Of a stretch of DNA of 64,000 bases, positions 1 through 9,130 are shown piece by piece. The position numbers and the translations under genes were made by a program. This DNA is from Lachnospiraceae bacterium MC2017. Lineage in GTDB: Bacteria; Bacillota; Clostridia; Lachnospirales; Lachnospiraceae. How positions within the stretch are numbered: position 1 is the first letter of the stretch; every line of letters begins with the position of its first letter. The notes under the pieces are model-generated. The model saw only the letters and a program-made list of their open reading frames with translations. It was not told the origin of the DNA and made no database searches. The DNA lies in NCBI GenBank assembly GCA_000701625.1, contig JNJK01000007.1, forward strand, positions 124,001-188,000, read 5' to 3'.

Positions 1-1901
1 GAAAAACAACAGATGCCCTGAAAGCGCTCATGAAGCTTGCGCCAAAGACTGCCGTGATTCTGGATGGCGGAATAGAGAAAACAGTCTCGATAGATGAAGT
101 AAAGGTTGGGGATAGATTTGTTGTAAGACCCGGTGACAGTATACCTGTAGATGGTATAGTAAAAGAAGGTGAAAGTGCTGTTAATGAGTCTGCACTTACA
201 GGCGAAAGCGTCCCTGTAGAAAAGCAGATCGGAGACAAGGTTTCAGCTGCAACTATCAATACTTCAGGATATATGGTTTGCGAAGCAGCAAGAGTTGGCG
301 AAGATACTACTCTTGCAGGGATCATACGAATGGTCAGTGATGCTGCGGCAACCAAAGCACCTATCGCCAAGATTGCAGACAGAGTTTCCGGCGTGTTTGT
401 ACCGGTGGTTATCGGTATTGCTTTTATCACATTTATCGTGTGGTTACTGGCAGGCCAAAGCTTCGGATATGCAATGGCAAGAGCGGTTTCAGTTCTGGTA
501 ATAAGCTGTCCATGTGCTTTGGGACTTGCAACTCCCGTGGCGATAATGGTTGGAAACGGTGTGGGCGCAAAGAGCGGAATACTGTTTAAGACTGCAGCAG
601 TGCAGGAGCTTACAGGAAAGACGCAGATAGTGGCGCTTGATAAGACAGGAACTATAACAACGGGTGTTATGCGTGTTGTAGATGTAATTCCTGCAGATGG
701 CATTAGTGAAAATGAGCTGCTGTCGGCTGCTTATGCACTGGAATCCAAGAGTGAGCATCCTATTTCAAAAGCGATCATTGAGCATGCAAAAGAGCATGGT
801 ATCAAGCTTCTTGAGACAACAGAGTTTGAAGCATTATCAGGAAATGGACTAAAGGCAAAACTAGATGGTGCTTCTGTGGCCGGTGGAAATGCAAGATTTA
901 TAACTGGTATACTGAAAAGTAATGATACCTTAAGCGCGGAATCCATGGATAAACTGTCTGCGCAGGGTAAGACTCCTGTTCTTTTTACAAAGGATAACAA
1001 GCTGATCGGAATAATTGCGGTTGCGGATACAATAAAGGAAGATACGCCGCAGGCAATAAGCGAACTTAAGAAAATGGGTATCCATGTGGTAATGCTGACC
1101 GGCGATAACGAGATTACGGCTAAGGCGATCGCAGATCAGGCCGGAGTTGATGAAGTTGTTGCGGGAGTTTTACCGGACGGAAAAGAAGCTGTTATCAGAA
1201 AGCTCATGGAACATGGAAAAGTTGCCATGGTTGGAGACGGAATAAATGACGCACCGGCGCTTACTCGTGCAGATGTCGGAATTGCCATCGGAGCAGGAAC
1301 AGATATAGCCATAGATGCAGCGGATGTTGTGCTTATGAAGAGCAGTATTCGAGATGTTGCAGCAGCCATCAGAATTTCCAGAGCAACCATCAGAAATATT
1401 CATGAGAATCTTTTCTGGGCATTTTTCTATAATGTGATCGGTATCCCTCTTGCTGCAGGCTGCTATGTTGCAGCTTTCGGATGGACACTGAATCCAATGT
1501 TCGGAGCAGCGGCTATGGGACTTTCAAGCTTTTGCGTAGTATCAAATGCTCTAAGACTTAACTGGCTAAAAGTACATGATGGCAGTAATGACAAGGTTAT
1601 CAAGAATCCGATCGATCATAAGATCATTCAATCAGCAGATGTAAAGTCTGATAATGATATAAAAGAAACTGATAATAAAGAAAAGGAGAACAATGAAATG
1701 AAGATCAAGGTAAATGGTATGATGTGTGCACACTGTGAGGCTCATGTAAAGAAGGCGCTTGAGGCGATCGACGGAATCGAATCAGCAGTAGCTTCACATG
1801 AGGAAAATATGGTAACTATCACAAATTCCAAGGAAATCGATGAGAACCTTATTAAAGCTGCCATTATAGAAGCAGGTTATGAGTACGCAGGAATTGCATA
1901 A
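1..1901 (+). CDS. copA: Copper-translocating P-type ATPase with fused C-terminal HMA domain (5' end outside window)
   Basis: P1B-type ATPase that exports Cu(I) across the cytoplasmic membrane. The frame is open from base 3, so the true start lies upstream; the first Met in the window is internal. In order, counting from the Met at base 30: actuator loop TGES near residue 58, the metal-binding membrane motif CPC near 160, the phosphorylation motif DKTGT near 204, and the hinge GDGINDAP near 402. After the last membrane helices comes a polar linker of about 45 residues rich in Lys, Asp, Glu and Asn. It ends in a heavy-metal-associated domain with the metal site MMCAHC. Whether an N-terminal HMA domain also exists cannot be seen. 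The domain order is known from clostridial CopA proteins. A strong ribosome binding site inside the linker suggests the HMA domain can also be made alone. Confidence 0.95.
   Translation, partial: KTTDALKALMKLAPKTAVILDGGIEKTVSIDEVKVGDRFVVRPGDSIPVDGIVKEGESAVNESALTGESVPVEKQIGDKVSAATINTSGYMVCEAARVGEDTTLAGIIRMVSDAAATKAPIAKIADRVSGVFVPVVIGIAFITFIVWLLAGQSFGYAMARAVSVLVISCPCALGLATPVAIMVGNGVGAKSGILFKTAAVQELTGKTQIVALDKTGTITTGVMRVVDVIPADGISENELLSAAYALESKSEHPISKAIIEHAKEHGIKLLETTEFEALSGNGLKAKLDGASVAGGNARFITGILKSNDTLSAESMDKLSAQGKTPVLFTKDNKLIGIIAVADTIKEDTPQAISELKKMGIHVVMLTGDNEITAKAIADQAGVDEVVAGVLPDGKEAVIRKLMEHGKVAMVGDGINDAPALTRADVGIAIGAGTDIAIDAADVVLMKSSIRDVAAAIRISRATIRNIHENLFWAFFYNVIGIPLAAGCYVAAFGWTLNPMFGAAAMGLSSFCVVSNALRLNWLKVHDGSNDKVIKNPIDHKIIQSADVKSDNDIKETDNKEKENNEMKIKVNGMMCAHCEAHVKKALEAIDGIESAVASHEENMVTITNSKEIDENLIKAAIIEAGYEYAGIA
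1683..1700 (+). promoter_or_regulatory. Internal ribosome binding site in copA for a free CopZ-like domain
   Basis: AAGGAG at 1683-1688 stands 9 bases before an in-frame ATG at 1698. Starting there would give a 67-residue protein beginning MKIKVNG and holding the MMCAHC metal site, almost exactly a CopZ copper chaperone. The spacing and position at the domain border are seen directly; use as a start is inferred. Confidence 0.5.
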
Positions 1902-1933
1902 ATTGGAATAGCCATAGATTGTTAAGATTTTCT

Positions 1934-1968
1934 GTTCAAAAGTACTTGGTTTATAAGTACTTTTGAAC
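1934..1968. terminator. Hairpin between convergent copA and panE
   Basis: Perfect 14-bp inverted repeat GTTCAAAAGTACTT / AAGTACTTTTGAAC with a 7-base loop, lying between two convergent genes. No long U run follows on either strand, so strength is uncertain. Confidence 0.55.
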
Positions 1969-1978
1969 AATACGTCAT

Positions 1979-2902
1979 TTATTCGTAATCAAATTTTCCA
2001 TCATTCTTCTCTTCCAGGGCCTTGATCGCGTGGAAACAGAATTCGCAGTATGGAACCGGTATATTGTGTTTCGCTCCGAGACGGATCATAGTACCGGCGA
2101 ACATATCGATCTCTGTATGACGCTTGTTATCGAGGTCCTGAAGAGTAGAATATCTCGCATCTTTCTGGCATCCACTGTAAAAGAGTCCACTTCTGTCGGC
2201 TATGTCTACACCTTCTGCTTTAGCAATATCGACAACTTCCTGAATAATCTTTTCTTCAATAAAACCAACGTGTTCACTATCGTCATAGGCTCCGACACCT
2301 ACACCGAGGATCGCCTGCGGTAGATTTCTGCTCATGTTCAGAGCAAATTTGAACCATATCTGACGCATGACATCCGGAACAGCTGTGACAGCAACCCGGG
2401 TACCATCAAATAGGTCAAGAATATCCTGCATACGCGGACTCACTTCTTCAGAATCCTTTTCGCCGAAATAAACCCCCTTTGTTATGAGACCGGCAAAGCG
2501 TATATCATTTCCCTTGCGGTTTGAGGCAATCTTGATAATAGAGTAAATGATATTCTTTTCAGGGATCACAGTTGAAAGAATTGCCTCTGAATCGACGCCG
2601 TTCATTGGGCAGAGAACAATGGTATCATCTGTTACGATAGTCTTTACATCATCAAGAATATCGTGCAATGCGCCATACTTCACTGAGATGATAAGGAGAT
2701 CCGTGCCGCGGACTTCTTCCGGAGTCTTTACATCAGGATGATAGTTCTTACCATTAATAATAAGTCCCTGAGATCTCAGTCTTTCTGCACGTTCACCTGA
2801 TGCAACAAGTGACAGTTCTATATCTGCTTTTTTACTTAATCCCCATATAAAGTAAGAGCCGACTGCACCGGCGCCGAGGAGTGCTACTTTTTTTATCGCC
2901 AT
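1979..2902 (-). CDS. panE: 2-dehydropantoate 2-reductase (ketopantoate reductase)
   Basis: NADPH-dependent reduction of ketopantoate to pantoate in pantothenate and coenzyme A synthesis; cytoplasmic. The N-terminus has the Rossmann motif GAGAVGS (residues 10-16). The ApbA/PanE C-terminal domain contains WFKFALN, with the likely catalytic Lys, and the later KRHTEID, with the conserved Glu. At 307 residues it has normal family length. No other pantothenate gene is nearby, so it appears to be a single-gene unit. Substrate is inferred from family; some ApbA-family members act on other 2-keto acids. Confidence 0.85.
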   Translation of the reverse strand: MAIKKVALLGAGAVGSYFIWGLSKKADIELSLVASGERAERLRSQGLIINGKNYHPDVKTPEEVRGTDLLIISVKYGALHDILDDVKTIVTDDTIVLCPMNGVDSEAILSTVIPEKNIIYSIIKIASNRKGNDIRFAGLITKGVYFGEKDSEEVSPRMQDILDLFDGTRVAVTAVPDVMRQIWFKFALNMSRNLPQAILGVGVGAYDDSEHVGFIEEKIIQEVVDIAKAEGVDIADRSGLFYSGCQKDARYSTLQDLDNKRHTEIDMFAGTMIRLGAKHNIPVPYCEFCFHAIKALEEKNDGKFDYE

Positions 2903-3078
2903 CTTGTACTCTCGCTTTCGTAAATATTTGATAACGATTCTAACGCATACCGTTAGCGATTACAAACGGGATAATGATTGTTATTTAGAAATTATAGGAT
3001 TTAGGTGGTTCTTCAGAAACAATTTTGATATATTTGAAAGGTTTCTAAGAATCACTAAGGCATACAGGAATGAGTGCG

Positions 3079-3099
3079 GTGTAAACTTTGACTGAAAAA
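3079..3099 (+). promoter_or_regulatory. Copy 1 of a 21-bp upstream motif
   Basis: Starts GTGTAAACTT and ends CTGAAAAA. Two close copies lie at 8819-8839 (before the GrpE/Hsp70 operon) and 13872-13892 (before the J-domain gene). This copy sits 81 bases before the start of the small membrane protein. Function unknown. Confidence 0.4.
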
Positions 3100-3180
3100 G
3101 TGAGTGATAACTCCATGTATTATATGTTCATCAGCAAGCGCTGAACGAACAAATAATAATCAACAAAAAGGAGACTTATC

Positions 3181-3510
3181 ATGAACAGATTAAAAATCGC
3201 ACAGTACATCGCATTAGGAGCAACAGCATTTTCAGTAATCGGGGTAGTATTAATAGGAATGTTCGGTTCTGATGTTGGAGCATATCTGATGGCAATTGGT
3301 TTCATCGCAGGAATTGTGTCTTATGTTTTTGGCGGACTTGGCACAGCTATAAAAATGGCTGGCGGAATTGCAAAGTGGGGTTGGCTCGTTGTTCCTTTTC
3401 CTTATGATATAATGACATTCTTTTTATCATTTTTTACAGCGATCTACGTCTTTATATTCATTCCAATTATTCCGGTTAGAAAAGCATACAAGGAGAGCAT
3501 GTATTATTAA
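3181..3510 (+). CDS. Small membrane protein of unknown function
   Basis: A 109-residue protein with a good ribosome binding site (AAGGAG about 7 bases before the ATG). Hydrophobic stretches near residues 10-30, 35-55 and 75-98 suggest three membrane segments, with a Lys-rich first few residues and a basic C-terminus. I do not recognise a family. A strong terminator follows at 3553. The upstream region carries the first copy of a 21-bp motif also found before the GrpE/Hsp70 and J-domain genes, so it could belong to the same regulon; that link is inference. Confidence 0.7.
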   Translation: MNRLKIAQYIALGATAFSVIGVVLIGMFGSDVGAYLMAIGFIAGIVSYVFGGLGTAIKMAGGIAKWGWLVVPFPYDIMTFFLSFFTAIYVFIFIPIIPVRKAYKESMYY

Positions 3511-3552
3511 AGAGAATGATCTGTTAGATACATGACTCCTTATAAAGAAAAG

Positions 3553-3590
3553 CCAGACCTGATATATAATAAAAAGCAGGTCTGGTGTTT
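3553..3590 (+). terminator. Rho-independent terminator
   Basis: CCAGACCTG (3553-3561) pairs with CAGGTCTGG (3577-3585), followed by TGTTT. It separates the small membrane protein from the HTH-FHA-kinase genes. Confidence 0.75.
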
Positions 3591-3611
3591 ATAAGATGAG
3601 GTATGTACGTA

Positions 3612-4637
3612 ATGGATAATCATTTAAAAGACAATAACTACGAAACAGTATTCATTAGGGATGAGATTTCCAAATGTGAGGATGTTGATGAGCTTAGGGA
3701 ACGTATTTTCCCTATGATTAAAACACAGCAAGAGCAGTGGGCAAAGAAAATCAACGAAATAATAGTTGAGAGCGGGCTGAATAAGTCACAGTTTGCTGAA
3801 ACATGTGGTGTGAGCAGAGTTGCTGTTAATAAATGGAGCAATGGTTCACTGCCCAAAAATAGGGAGACTTTTTTAAGGATAGGAATGACTGCTGGCTATG
3901 GTTTGGAGAAAATGAATCAGCTGTTACAGCGTTATGGACAGTACCCTGCCTTATATTCAAAGAGTCTCGAGGATTGTGTTTGCATCTATGTACTAGATAA
4001 GGAATATGGTAAAGAAACAATAACAAAATACAAATATATTCTGGACAAGATAAAGCAAAATATTATAAGAGATGATAAAAATGAAGCTGATGATTTAAGC
4101 ACGGTTATTTTTGATGAGAAACTTTCTAACGTGAAAGACGAAACGGAATTAGAAACGTTTATATATGATAATTCAGCCATTTTTTCAACTACATATCATA
4201 AATTTTATGCATATGTGAAAATGCACATTATGGCAAATTATAGCGGTTTCGGCGGTACTGTATTTGAATTAGCTGAAGGACAAGGATGGTCATCATCGCT
4301 TAGACAATGTGTATCAGCCATTAGGCAAAGTAAGTGGTATCCGACAAGAAACAAAATAATATCTTTAGGAATCCATTTAAGCATGGATCATGAACAAATT
4401 GATAAAATGCTTGAATTAGCTCATATGGAGCCGCTATGTGCAAAAAATATATTTGAGAGTGTGATCATGTTTATCCTCGATGATGCCAGCTTAAATAATA
4501 TGCTTGATGTAGATTCAGAGGATTTTGATCCGGATGAGTTATGCAGATATTCAAGGGAAATACTTGAAACTCTCGATCTGCCAGAAGTGGATGCCTTTAT
4601 CACAGAATTACCGGAGATAAATGATGATGCGTGGTAA
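3612..4637 (+). CDS. HTH protein with duplicated helical domain, first gene of the kinase cluster
   Basis: 341 residues from the ATG at 3612; the ATG at 3603 is less likely because GAGG at 3598 would be only one base away. Residues about 35-75 form an XRE-type helix-turn-helix (SQFAETCGVSRVAVNKWSNG). A helical block follows (IGMTAGYGLEKMNQLLQ, then a conserved Pro). A second copy appears near the C-terminus (LGIHLSMDHEQIDKMLE, then AHMEPL), so the protein looks internally duplicated. The acidic C-terminus overlaps the FHA gene by 17 bases, implying translational coupling. Probable DNA-binding regulator or adaptor of the FHA-kinase unit; I know no named family. Confidence 0.75.
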   Translation: MDNHLKDNNYETVFIRDEISKCEDVDELRERIFPMIKTQQEQWAKKINEIIVESGLNKSQFAETCGVSRVAVNKWSNGSLPKNRETFLRIGMTAGYGLEKMNQLLQRYGQYPALYSKSLEDCVCIYVLDKEYGKETITKYKYILDKIKQNIIRDDKNEADDLSTVIFDEKLSNVKDETELETFIYDNSAIFSTTYHKFYAYVKMHIMANYSGFGGTVFELAEGQGWSSSLRQCVSAIRQSKWYPTRNKIISLGIHLSMDHEQIDKMLELAHMEPLCAKNIFESVIMFILDDASLNNMLDVDSEDFDPDELCRYSREILETLDLPEVDAFITELPEINDDAW

Positions 4638-5178
4638 AAAAGGAAATAATTTAATTTTAATCGAAAATGGGCTGCTGACTTCATATATGCTTGATGATAA
4701 AAACGTGTGGGAAGTAGGCAGACCTTCAAAGGGAAATATCCCTGATATAAAGCTGAAATCCGCAACAGTCAGCAGGAAACATGGTAAGTTCCAAAATATG
4801 GATGGAGTTTGGTTTTATCTGGATTACAACAGTAAAAATGGAACAATATATAACCATAAGCATATCAATGCCGGGATAAATGGAAGAGTAAAGCCGGTTA
4901 TGCTTGAAACGGGAGATACTTTTTTGTTTGGAGGCGGAGAAGAAGAGGTTATAAACAGTAAAACTATCTGGGGACTTTATACAACGAGAGTATTCGAAGA
5001 CTTATGGAGAATCATGGATTCAAAAGGATATAAACAGTTACAGTTTATTTCGGATGGGAGAATTACGACGATGATGTCTCCTGAGAAAGGGCTTGTGATC
5101 GAAAATGAGAATGGAATCGCTATTTATATGGGCGATATTATATATATGATCGGTGATATGGAAGTAATTGGCTGCTAG
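4621..5178 (+). CDS. FHA-domain protein
   Basis: 185 residues. The N-terminal half is a forkhead-associated domain, which binds phosphothreonine peptides: GRP for strand 3, then SRKHGKF and the later NSKNGT with NHKHI. These contain the Ser, Arg, His and Asn that normally contact the phosphopeptide. The second half (about 110-185) is unrecognised. Three ATG codons in a row at 4621-4629 follow GGAG, so the exact start is uncertain by two residues. It overlaps the preceding gene and is followed after 18 bases by the first kinase, so it is the likely reader of that kinase's phosphorylation. Confidence 0.88.
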   Translation: MMMRGKKGNNLILIENGLLTSYMLDDKNVWEVGRPSKGNIPDIKLKSATVSRKHGKFQNMDGVWFYLDYNSKNGTIYNHKHINAGINGRVKPVMLETGDTFLFGGGEEEVINSKTIWGLYTTRVFEDLWRIMDSKGYKQLQFISDGRITTMMSPEKGLVIENENGIAIYMGDIIYMIGDMEVIGC

Positions 5179-5196
5179 CCGGAAGGTGTTTCTTAC

Positions 5197-7047
5197 ATGC
5201 TAAGTTTAGATAGGATTGGAATTGAAAAAATTCTGCTTCAGATAGAAAAATTTATTAATACAAGATACAAATTTCTTAAAGTGAATAATGAGCTTAGTTT
5301 GTTGGGAGCCGGGGGATTTTCATATGTTTATGAAATGTATGATGAGCAGATGCCTGAAAAACATTACGCCGGTAAAATAATCGGATTAGGTAACAAGGAT
5401 GTAAGTGAAGATTTAATTTTTGAAACGACCCAGATCCAATATTTTTTGAGCGAACAGTCTGAAAATATCATGAGAGTATTTGAGTTATGGACTATGAAAT
5501 TGGCTCTGGATGAAGTTGGAAATGTTACAGAAATAATAGGTGTCAATGAAGAAGGATATGACAGTGCGGAAGGGGGAACCGTTCAAGTTGTTCTGATGGA
5601 AAAACTTGAATGTGTTCTATCTAAAGACAAATACGGAAACGTAGAACTGAATCGGGAAGAGCTCAAAACCGAAGAAGGTGTGCTGCGTTTTGCTGAAGAT
5701 ATCGGACATGCTATTTTTACTGTCCACAATAATGGTTTTTTACATCGGGATATTAAGCTTGAAAATATATTTTGGGATTCTGACCTCCAACAATACAAGT
5801 TGGGGGATTTTGGCATAGCAAAGTATGTTGGGGAAGGTGATGCAGAAACAGTTGTATTTTCTGATGGGTATGGAGCACCGGAGATAGAACGTCAACTGGC
5901 TGAATCTTATAACTTGACTGCAGATATATATTCATTTGGAATAACACTTTTTTTACTTCTAAATGAATTAAGATTTCCGGCATCGGATAGTTATCGTGCT
6001 AATGTGGTTCAATATTCTAAAGACTTTATAGTTCCGGCACCAGTTAATGCGTCTGAAGAGCTGGCTAAGATAATTAGGGAAATGTGCAGCTATAATGTTG
6101 AAGATAGATACCAATCGGTTGAAGAAGTTCTTATGGATATAGGAACTATTGATGGAAATTATTCTGAAAATGGATTCACAGAATATGAAGATCTTGAAAC
6201 AGAAACATACCGAGAAGTTGATGATAATCCAACAGAAACATATCGTGATGATCAAATAGAAGAACAGGATGATAAAAGAGAAATACAAAAAATAATACCT
6301 CGGCGGAGAAAGAAAGAGAGAGAGCTGACACGAGAAGAATGGAAGAAGAAGGTTGCGGCAGCGAATAAAAGATATAATAGCTCAAGTATATGGAGAATGA
6401 TTCTAACAGCTATATTTTCATTTTGTCTGCTCAAAAGTTTTGTGCCGGATGCACCGTATGTGAGCCGTTGGGAATTATGGATCTTGCCTTTAGCGGTATT
6501 AGTAGAGGCAGTTTTGCAAAGGATAAAAGAATTTCATATTGAGTTTGGATTTATTACTATAGGGATAGCCGTTTTTTCGATGCATTATCTTGGCGCAGGT
6601 GTTCCTCAGATAGCTGCAATTATTGCGTTGTTGGTTGGAATACCGGCTATTACTGCAGGATTCTCGCTTGGAATGTTTTTATGGATCGCGCAGATATTAT
6701 TTCAAAAGTATCTATGGCTGAATTTCTTAAATAAATGGGATTTGGGATGGCTGGCAATAGTATTATTAGTTGTTTTTGTTGAGAGGTATATCATATATCG
6801 AGACGAGTGCAACAAGTTAAATAGATATGAAATAATTGTCTTTCTTATTTTAAATTTTATATGGTTATTGATGATAATTACAGGTGTGATATTACTGATT
6901 TTGTCGCATTTTCATGTAGTTTCGATACCGGAAGCAGTAAAGCATATACATCTTATTAGATCGGGTATATGCCTCGTAATAATCGGATGGTTTTTTACGG
7001 GGGTTGATGATGAGGATGAAGAAGTAGATGAATCTTTGGACGAGTGA
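5197..7047 (+). CDS. Ser/Thr protein kinase with C-terminal polytopic membrane region (kinase 1)
   Basis: 616 residues. The kinase domain spans about 25-315: Gly-rich loop GAGGFSYVYE, ATP-binding Lys in AGKIIG, catalytic loop HRDIKLEN near 182, DFG near 204, and a GAPE activation-segment motif. All catalytic residues are present, so it should be active. A Thr/Glu-rich linker and a basic stretch (about 340-395) follow, then roughly seven hydrophobic segments to residue 600 and an acidic tail. This differs from PASTA-type PknB, which has one membrane span and an outer domain. The 3' end overlaps kinase 2 by 20 bases. Likely a membrane kinase whose tail senses or anchors; substrate unknown, with the neighbouring FHA and HTH proteins as candidates. 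Confidence 0.92.
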   Translation: MLSLDRIGIEKILLQIEKFINTRYKFLKVNNELSLLGAGGFSYVYEMYDEQMPEKHYAGKIIGLGNKDVSEDLIFETTQIQYFLSEQSENIMRVFELWTMKLALDEVGNVTEIIGVNEEGYDSAEGGTVQVVLMEKLECVLSKDKYGNVELNREELKTEEGVLRFAEDIGHAIFTVHNNGFLHRDIKLENIFWDSDLQQYKLGDFGIAKYVGEGDAETVVFSDGYGAPEIERQLAESYNLTADIYSFGITLFLLLNELRFPASDSYRANVVQYSKDFIVPAPVNASEELAKIIREMCSYNVEDRYQSVEEVLMDIGTIDGNYSENGFTEYEDLETETYREVDDNPTETYRDDQIEEQDDKREIQKIIPRRRKKERELTREEWKKKVAAANKRYNSSSIWRMILTAIFSFCLLKSFVPDAPYVSRWELWILPLAVLVEAVLQRIKEFHIEFGFITIGIAVFSMHYLGAGVPQIAAIIALLVGIPAITAGFSLGMFLWIAQILFQKYLWLNFLNKWDLGWLAIVLLVVFVERYIIYRDECNKLNRYEIIVFLILNFIWLLMIITGVILLILSHFHVVSIPEAVKHIHLIRSGICLVIIGWFFTGVDDEDEEVDESLDE

Positions 7048-8770
7048 GGAAATATCAAAAATCTTAATACAGCTGGATGTTATGCGGCTTCCTTTTTCAA
7101 AGTACGCACTTACTATTAGTGACGGAAAATTGAAATTACTCGGACGCGGCGGTTCTGCTGATGTATATGAAGCGCAGACAAGAACATCAAAAAAGTGTAA
7201 ATATGCCATGAAGGTTATTGGTTTTAGAAACCAAAATATCGATTCGGACTTTTTTAATGAGTCTGTGCAGGTTCAAAAAGATATTGGTGATTTTCAGGAG
7301 AATGTAGTAAAAATATATGCTCACGCTGAGATATGGATAACACTGGATGAAAATGATTCCATTATTGATGCAGTTAAAGAAAAGCCTGATACAGAATCGA
7401 ATAGAGTGATGAAACTTCAGTTTGTCCTTATGGAGAGAATTTCATCTGTAATTTCAAGAACTAAAGCCGGAAATATCAAAATCATTCCTGAGCAGTTAGC
7501 GTCCGGGGATGAGCAGGAACTATTGAAATTAGCGTATGATATTGGAACGGCATTAAAAAGAGCTCATGACAGAAATGTCTTACATAGAGATGTTAAACTA
7601 GAAAATGTCTTTTACTCCGAAAAAAATAAGCGATATAAATTAGGTGACTTTGGAATTGCTAAGAAAACAGTGGATGGATTTGCAGGTACAATAGCTTTTA
7701 CTAAGGGATATGCAGCTCCGGAAGTTAGAACATCAGATGAAAGATATGATAATACAGCGGATATATATTCCTTTGGCATGATGCTATATGTACTTGCTAA
7801 TGGCATAAAATTTCCGGATTCGAAAACGTATAATGTTAATTCGGGAATGCAATATGAACCGGGATATATAGTGCCATTTCCCGAAAATAATATTTCAGAA
7901 GATTTATACTATGTTATCGCCAGAGCATGTATGTATGATGCAGATCAAAGATATCAATCAATGGATGATATGATTCTTGATATTGAAAAGATAATGTATG
8001 ATGATAATCTGGGGTATAAAAAAGAACATAAAAAAACATATTTGGTTGTAGGAACATTGCTGCTGGGCTTAGGGATCATATCATGGAAACTAACAATAGC
8101 TCAGGAAATGCATATTCAGTTTACTATATGGAAATACATATTTTGGTGTTGTTGTTTTGGAAAGGGTATATTTAAATTACTAAAAAAAGATACAGGTCTT
8201 TTAAGTTCAGCGGTCCTTTTGGTTGGAATATATCTGTTTGTATCAGATGGATTTTCGTGGGGAAAACTTTTGCTTTTGTTATGGATGATCGGTTCAGATG
8301 GAATGAGTTCCGGTTATTTAGGGGGAAGTGTATTAATTTCAAGTATTGTTTCTGCATTGCAGAAATTTGGCGGAATATCATTAAATTCGACCGGTGATTA
8401 TAGTTGGATAGCAATAACGTTTCTTTCTGTTTCAATAGTTTTGTTATATCAATATATGTTGTTGGCTATACAAGATCGTATAACAGCAAGGTTGTATTAT
8501 AAAAATGATTTCTTTTGGATTCTGCCATGCCTAGCATATACATCACTTATTTGGCAAGGAATGGTTCATCCTTCGCAGCTGGAACATTTTTATTTAAGAT
8601 TTTTCGGAAAGCACGTTTTTGATTTTATGAATTCGTTTGATAAAACTATGGTTGGAATCTATGGATTGGGATTTTGCATATTTTGGATCATAAGAGAAAA
8701 AATATTGATCTTACAGCAAAAAAGAATGATACAAAGAATCAAAATGAAGAACGAAGAATATTATGAATAA
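7028..8770 (+). CDS. Ser/Thr protein kinase with C-terminal polytopic membrane region (kinase 2)
   Basis: 580 residues, a paralog of the preceding kinase. Motifs: GRGGSADVYEA, AMKVIG with the ATP-binding Lys, HRDVKLEN near 187, GDFGIAKK, and AAPE. The kinase domain ends near 330 and is followed by about seven hydrophobic segments and a basic C-terminal tail. Its kinase half resembles kinase 1 far more than its membrane half, suggesting a tandem duplication whose membrane parts then diverged. The start lies inside the end of kinase 1, so the two are probably co-translated. A terminator at 8779 ends the HTH-FHA-kinase transcript. Confidence 0.92.
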   Translation: MNLWTSEEISKILIQLDVMRLPFSKYALTISDGKLKLLGRGGSADVYEAQTRTSKKCKYAMKVIGFRNQNIDSDFFNESVQVQKDIGDFQENVVKIYAHAEIWITLDENDSIIDAVKEKPDTESNRVMKLQFVLMERISSVISRTKAGNIKIIPEQLASGDEQELLKLAYDIGTALKRAHDRNVLHRDVKLENVFYSEKNKRYKLGDFGIAKKTVDGFAGTIAFTKGYAAPEVRTSDERYDNTADIYSFGMMLYVLANGIKFPDSKTYNVNSGMQYEPGYIVPFPENNISEDLYYVIARACMYDADQRYQSMDDMILDIEKIMYDDNLGYKKEHKKTYLVVGTLLLGLGIISWKLTIAQEMHIQFTIWKYIFWCCCFGKGIFKLLKKDTGLLSSAVLLVGIYLFVSDGFSWGKLLLLLWMIGSDGMSSGYLGGSVLISSIVSALQKFGGISLNSTGDYSWIAITFLSVSIVLLYQYMLLAIQDRITARLYYKNDFFWILPCLAYTSLIWQGMVHPSQLEHFYLRFFGKHVFDFMNSFDKTMVGIYGLGFCIFWIIREKILILQQKRMIQRIKMKNEEYYE

Positions 8771-8778
8771 GCAGAAAG

Positions 8779-8812
8779 ACTCTACGCATTATATATGTGT
8801 AGAGTTTTTTTT
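8779..8812 (+). terminator. Rho-independent terminator after kinase 2
   Basis: ACTCTACGCA pairs with TGTGTAGAGT (one G-U pair), followed by a run of eight T. Ends the HTH-FHA-kinase operon. Confidence 0.85.
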
Positions 8813-8818
8813 CTTGGT

Positions 8819-8839
8819 GTGTAAACTTCTGCTGAAAAA
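8819..8839 (+). promoter_or_regulatory. Copy 2 of the 21-bp upstream motif
   Basis: Starts GTGTAAACTT and ends CTGAAAAA, as at 3079. It lies about 100 bases upstream of the promoter of the riboswitch-controlled operon. Confidence 0.4.
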
Positions 8840-8942
8840 GGATAGCGCTTATAGGGTTAGACTTACATTATCAAATTTGAAACAAAAAAATTACAACAAT
8901 TAAAAAATTAAATACGCACAGAAATATGTGAATTTATTACAA

Positions 8943-8971
8943 TCGATATTACTAGAGATTTCTTATATAAT
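8943..8971 (+). promoter_or_regulatory. Probable sigma-A promoter of the GrpE/Hsp70 operon
   Basis: TCGATA (-35) and a perfect TATAAT (-10, 8966-8971) with a 17-base spacer. Transcription would start near 8978, just before the riboswitch, which fits. Confidence 0.55.
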
Positions 8972-8989
8972 AATTCACGTATTTTGAAA

Positions 8990-9066
8990 GCAACTGAATG
9001 GCAAAACGTAGGAAACTGCGTGACGCAAAGCTATAGGGACTGTAAAATGTCAGCCAGCTGCATGTA
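8990..9066 (+). promoter_or_regulatory. Class I cyclic-di-GMP riboswitch (GEMM-I)
   Basis: Matches the GEMM-I core in order: GGCAAA entry strand, hairpin CGTAG-GAAA-CTGCG with a GNRA-type loop, the hallmark TGACGCAAAGC, then GGG.CT with a short variable hairpin, CAGCCAG, and the closing CTGC. It directly precedes an intrinsic terminator and the GrpE-Hsp70 operon. The motif match is seen directly; ligand identity follows from the family; whether ligand turns expression on or off cannot be read from the sequence. Confidence 0.9.
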
Positions 9067-9071
9067 ATGGG

Positions 9072-9105
9072 AGCATTGTGCAAGTATCTGTACAATGCTT
9101 TTTTT
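9072..9105 (+). terminator. Riboswitch expression-platform terminator
   Basis: AGCATTGT pairs with ACAATGCT around a 12-base loop, followed by seven T. It lies six bases after the riboswitch and 26 bases before the GrpE-like start, as expected for transcriptional control by c-di-GMP. Confidence 0.85.
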
Positions 9106-9130
9106 GTGGCTTTTTAGGATGGAGGCTTAT

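Noticed and set aside
9095-9130. Upstream start of the GrpE-like gene at 9095
   Set aside because: This ATG is within the 3' arm of the riboswitch terminator and has no ribosome binding site, while 9131 has GGAGG at the right distance.
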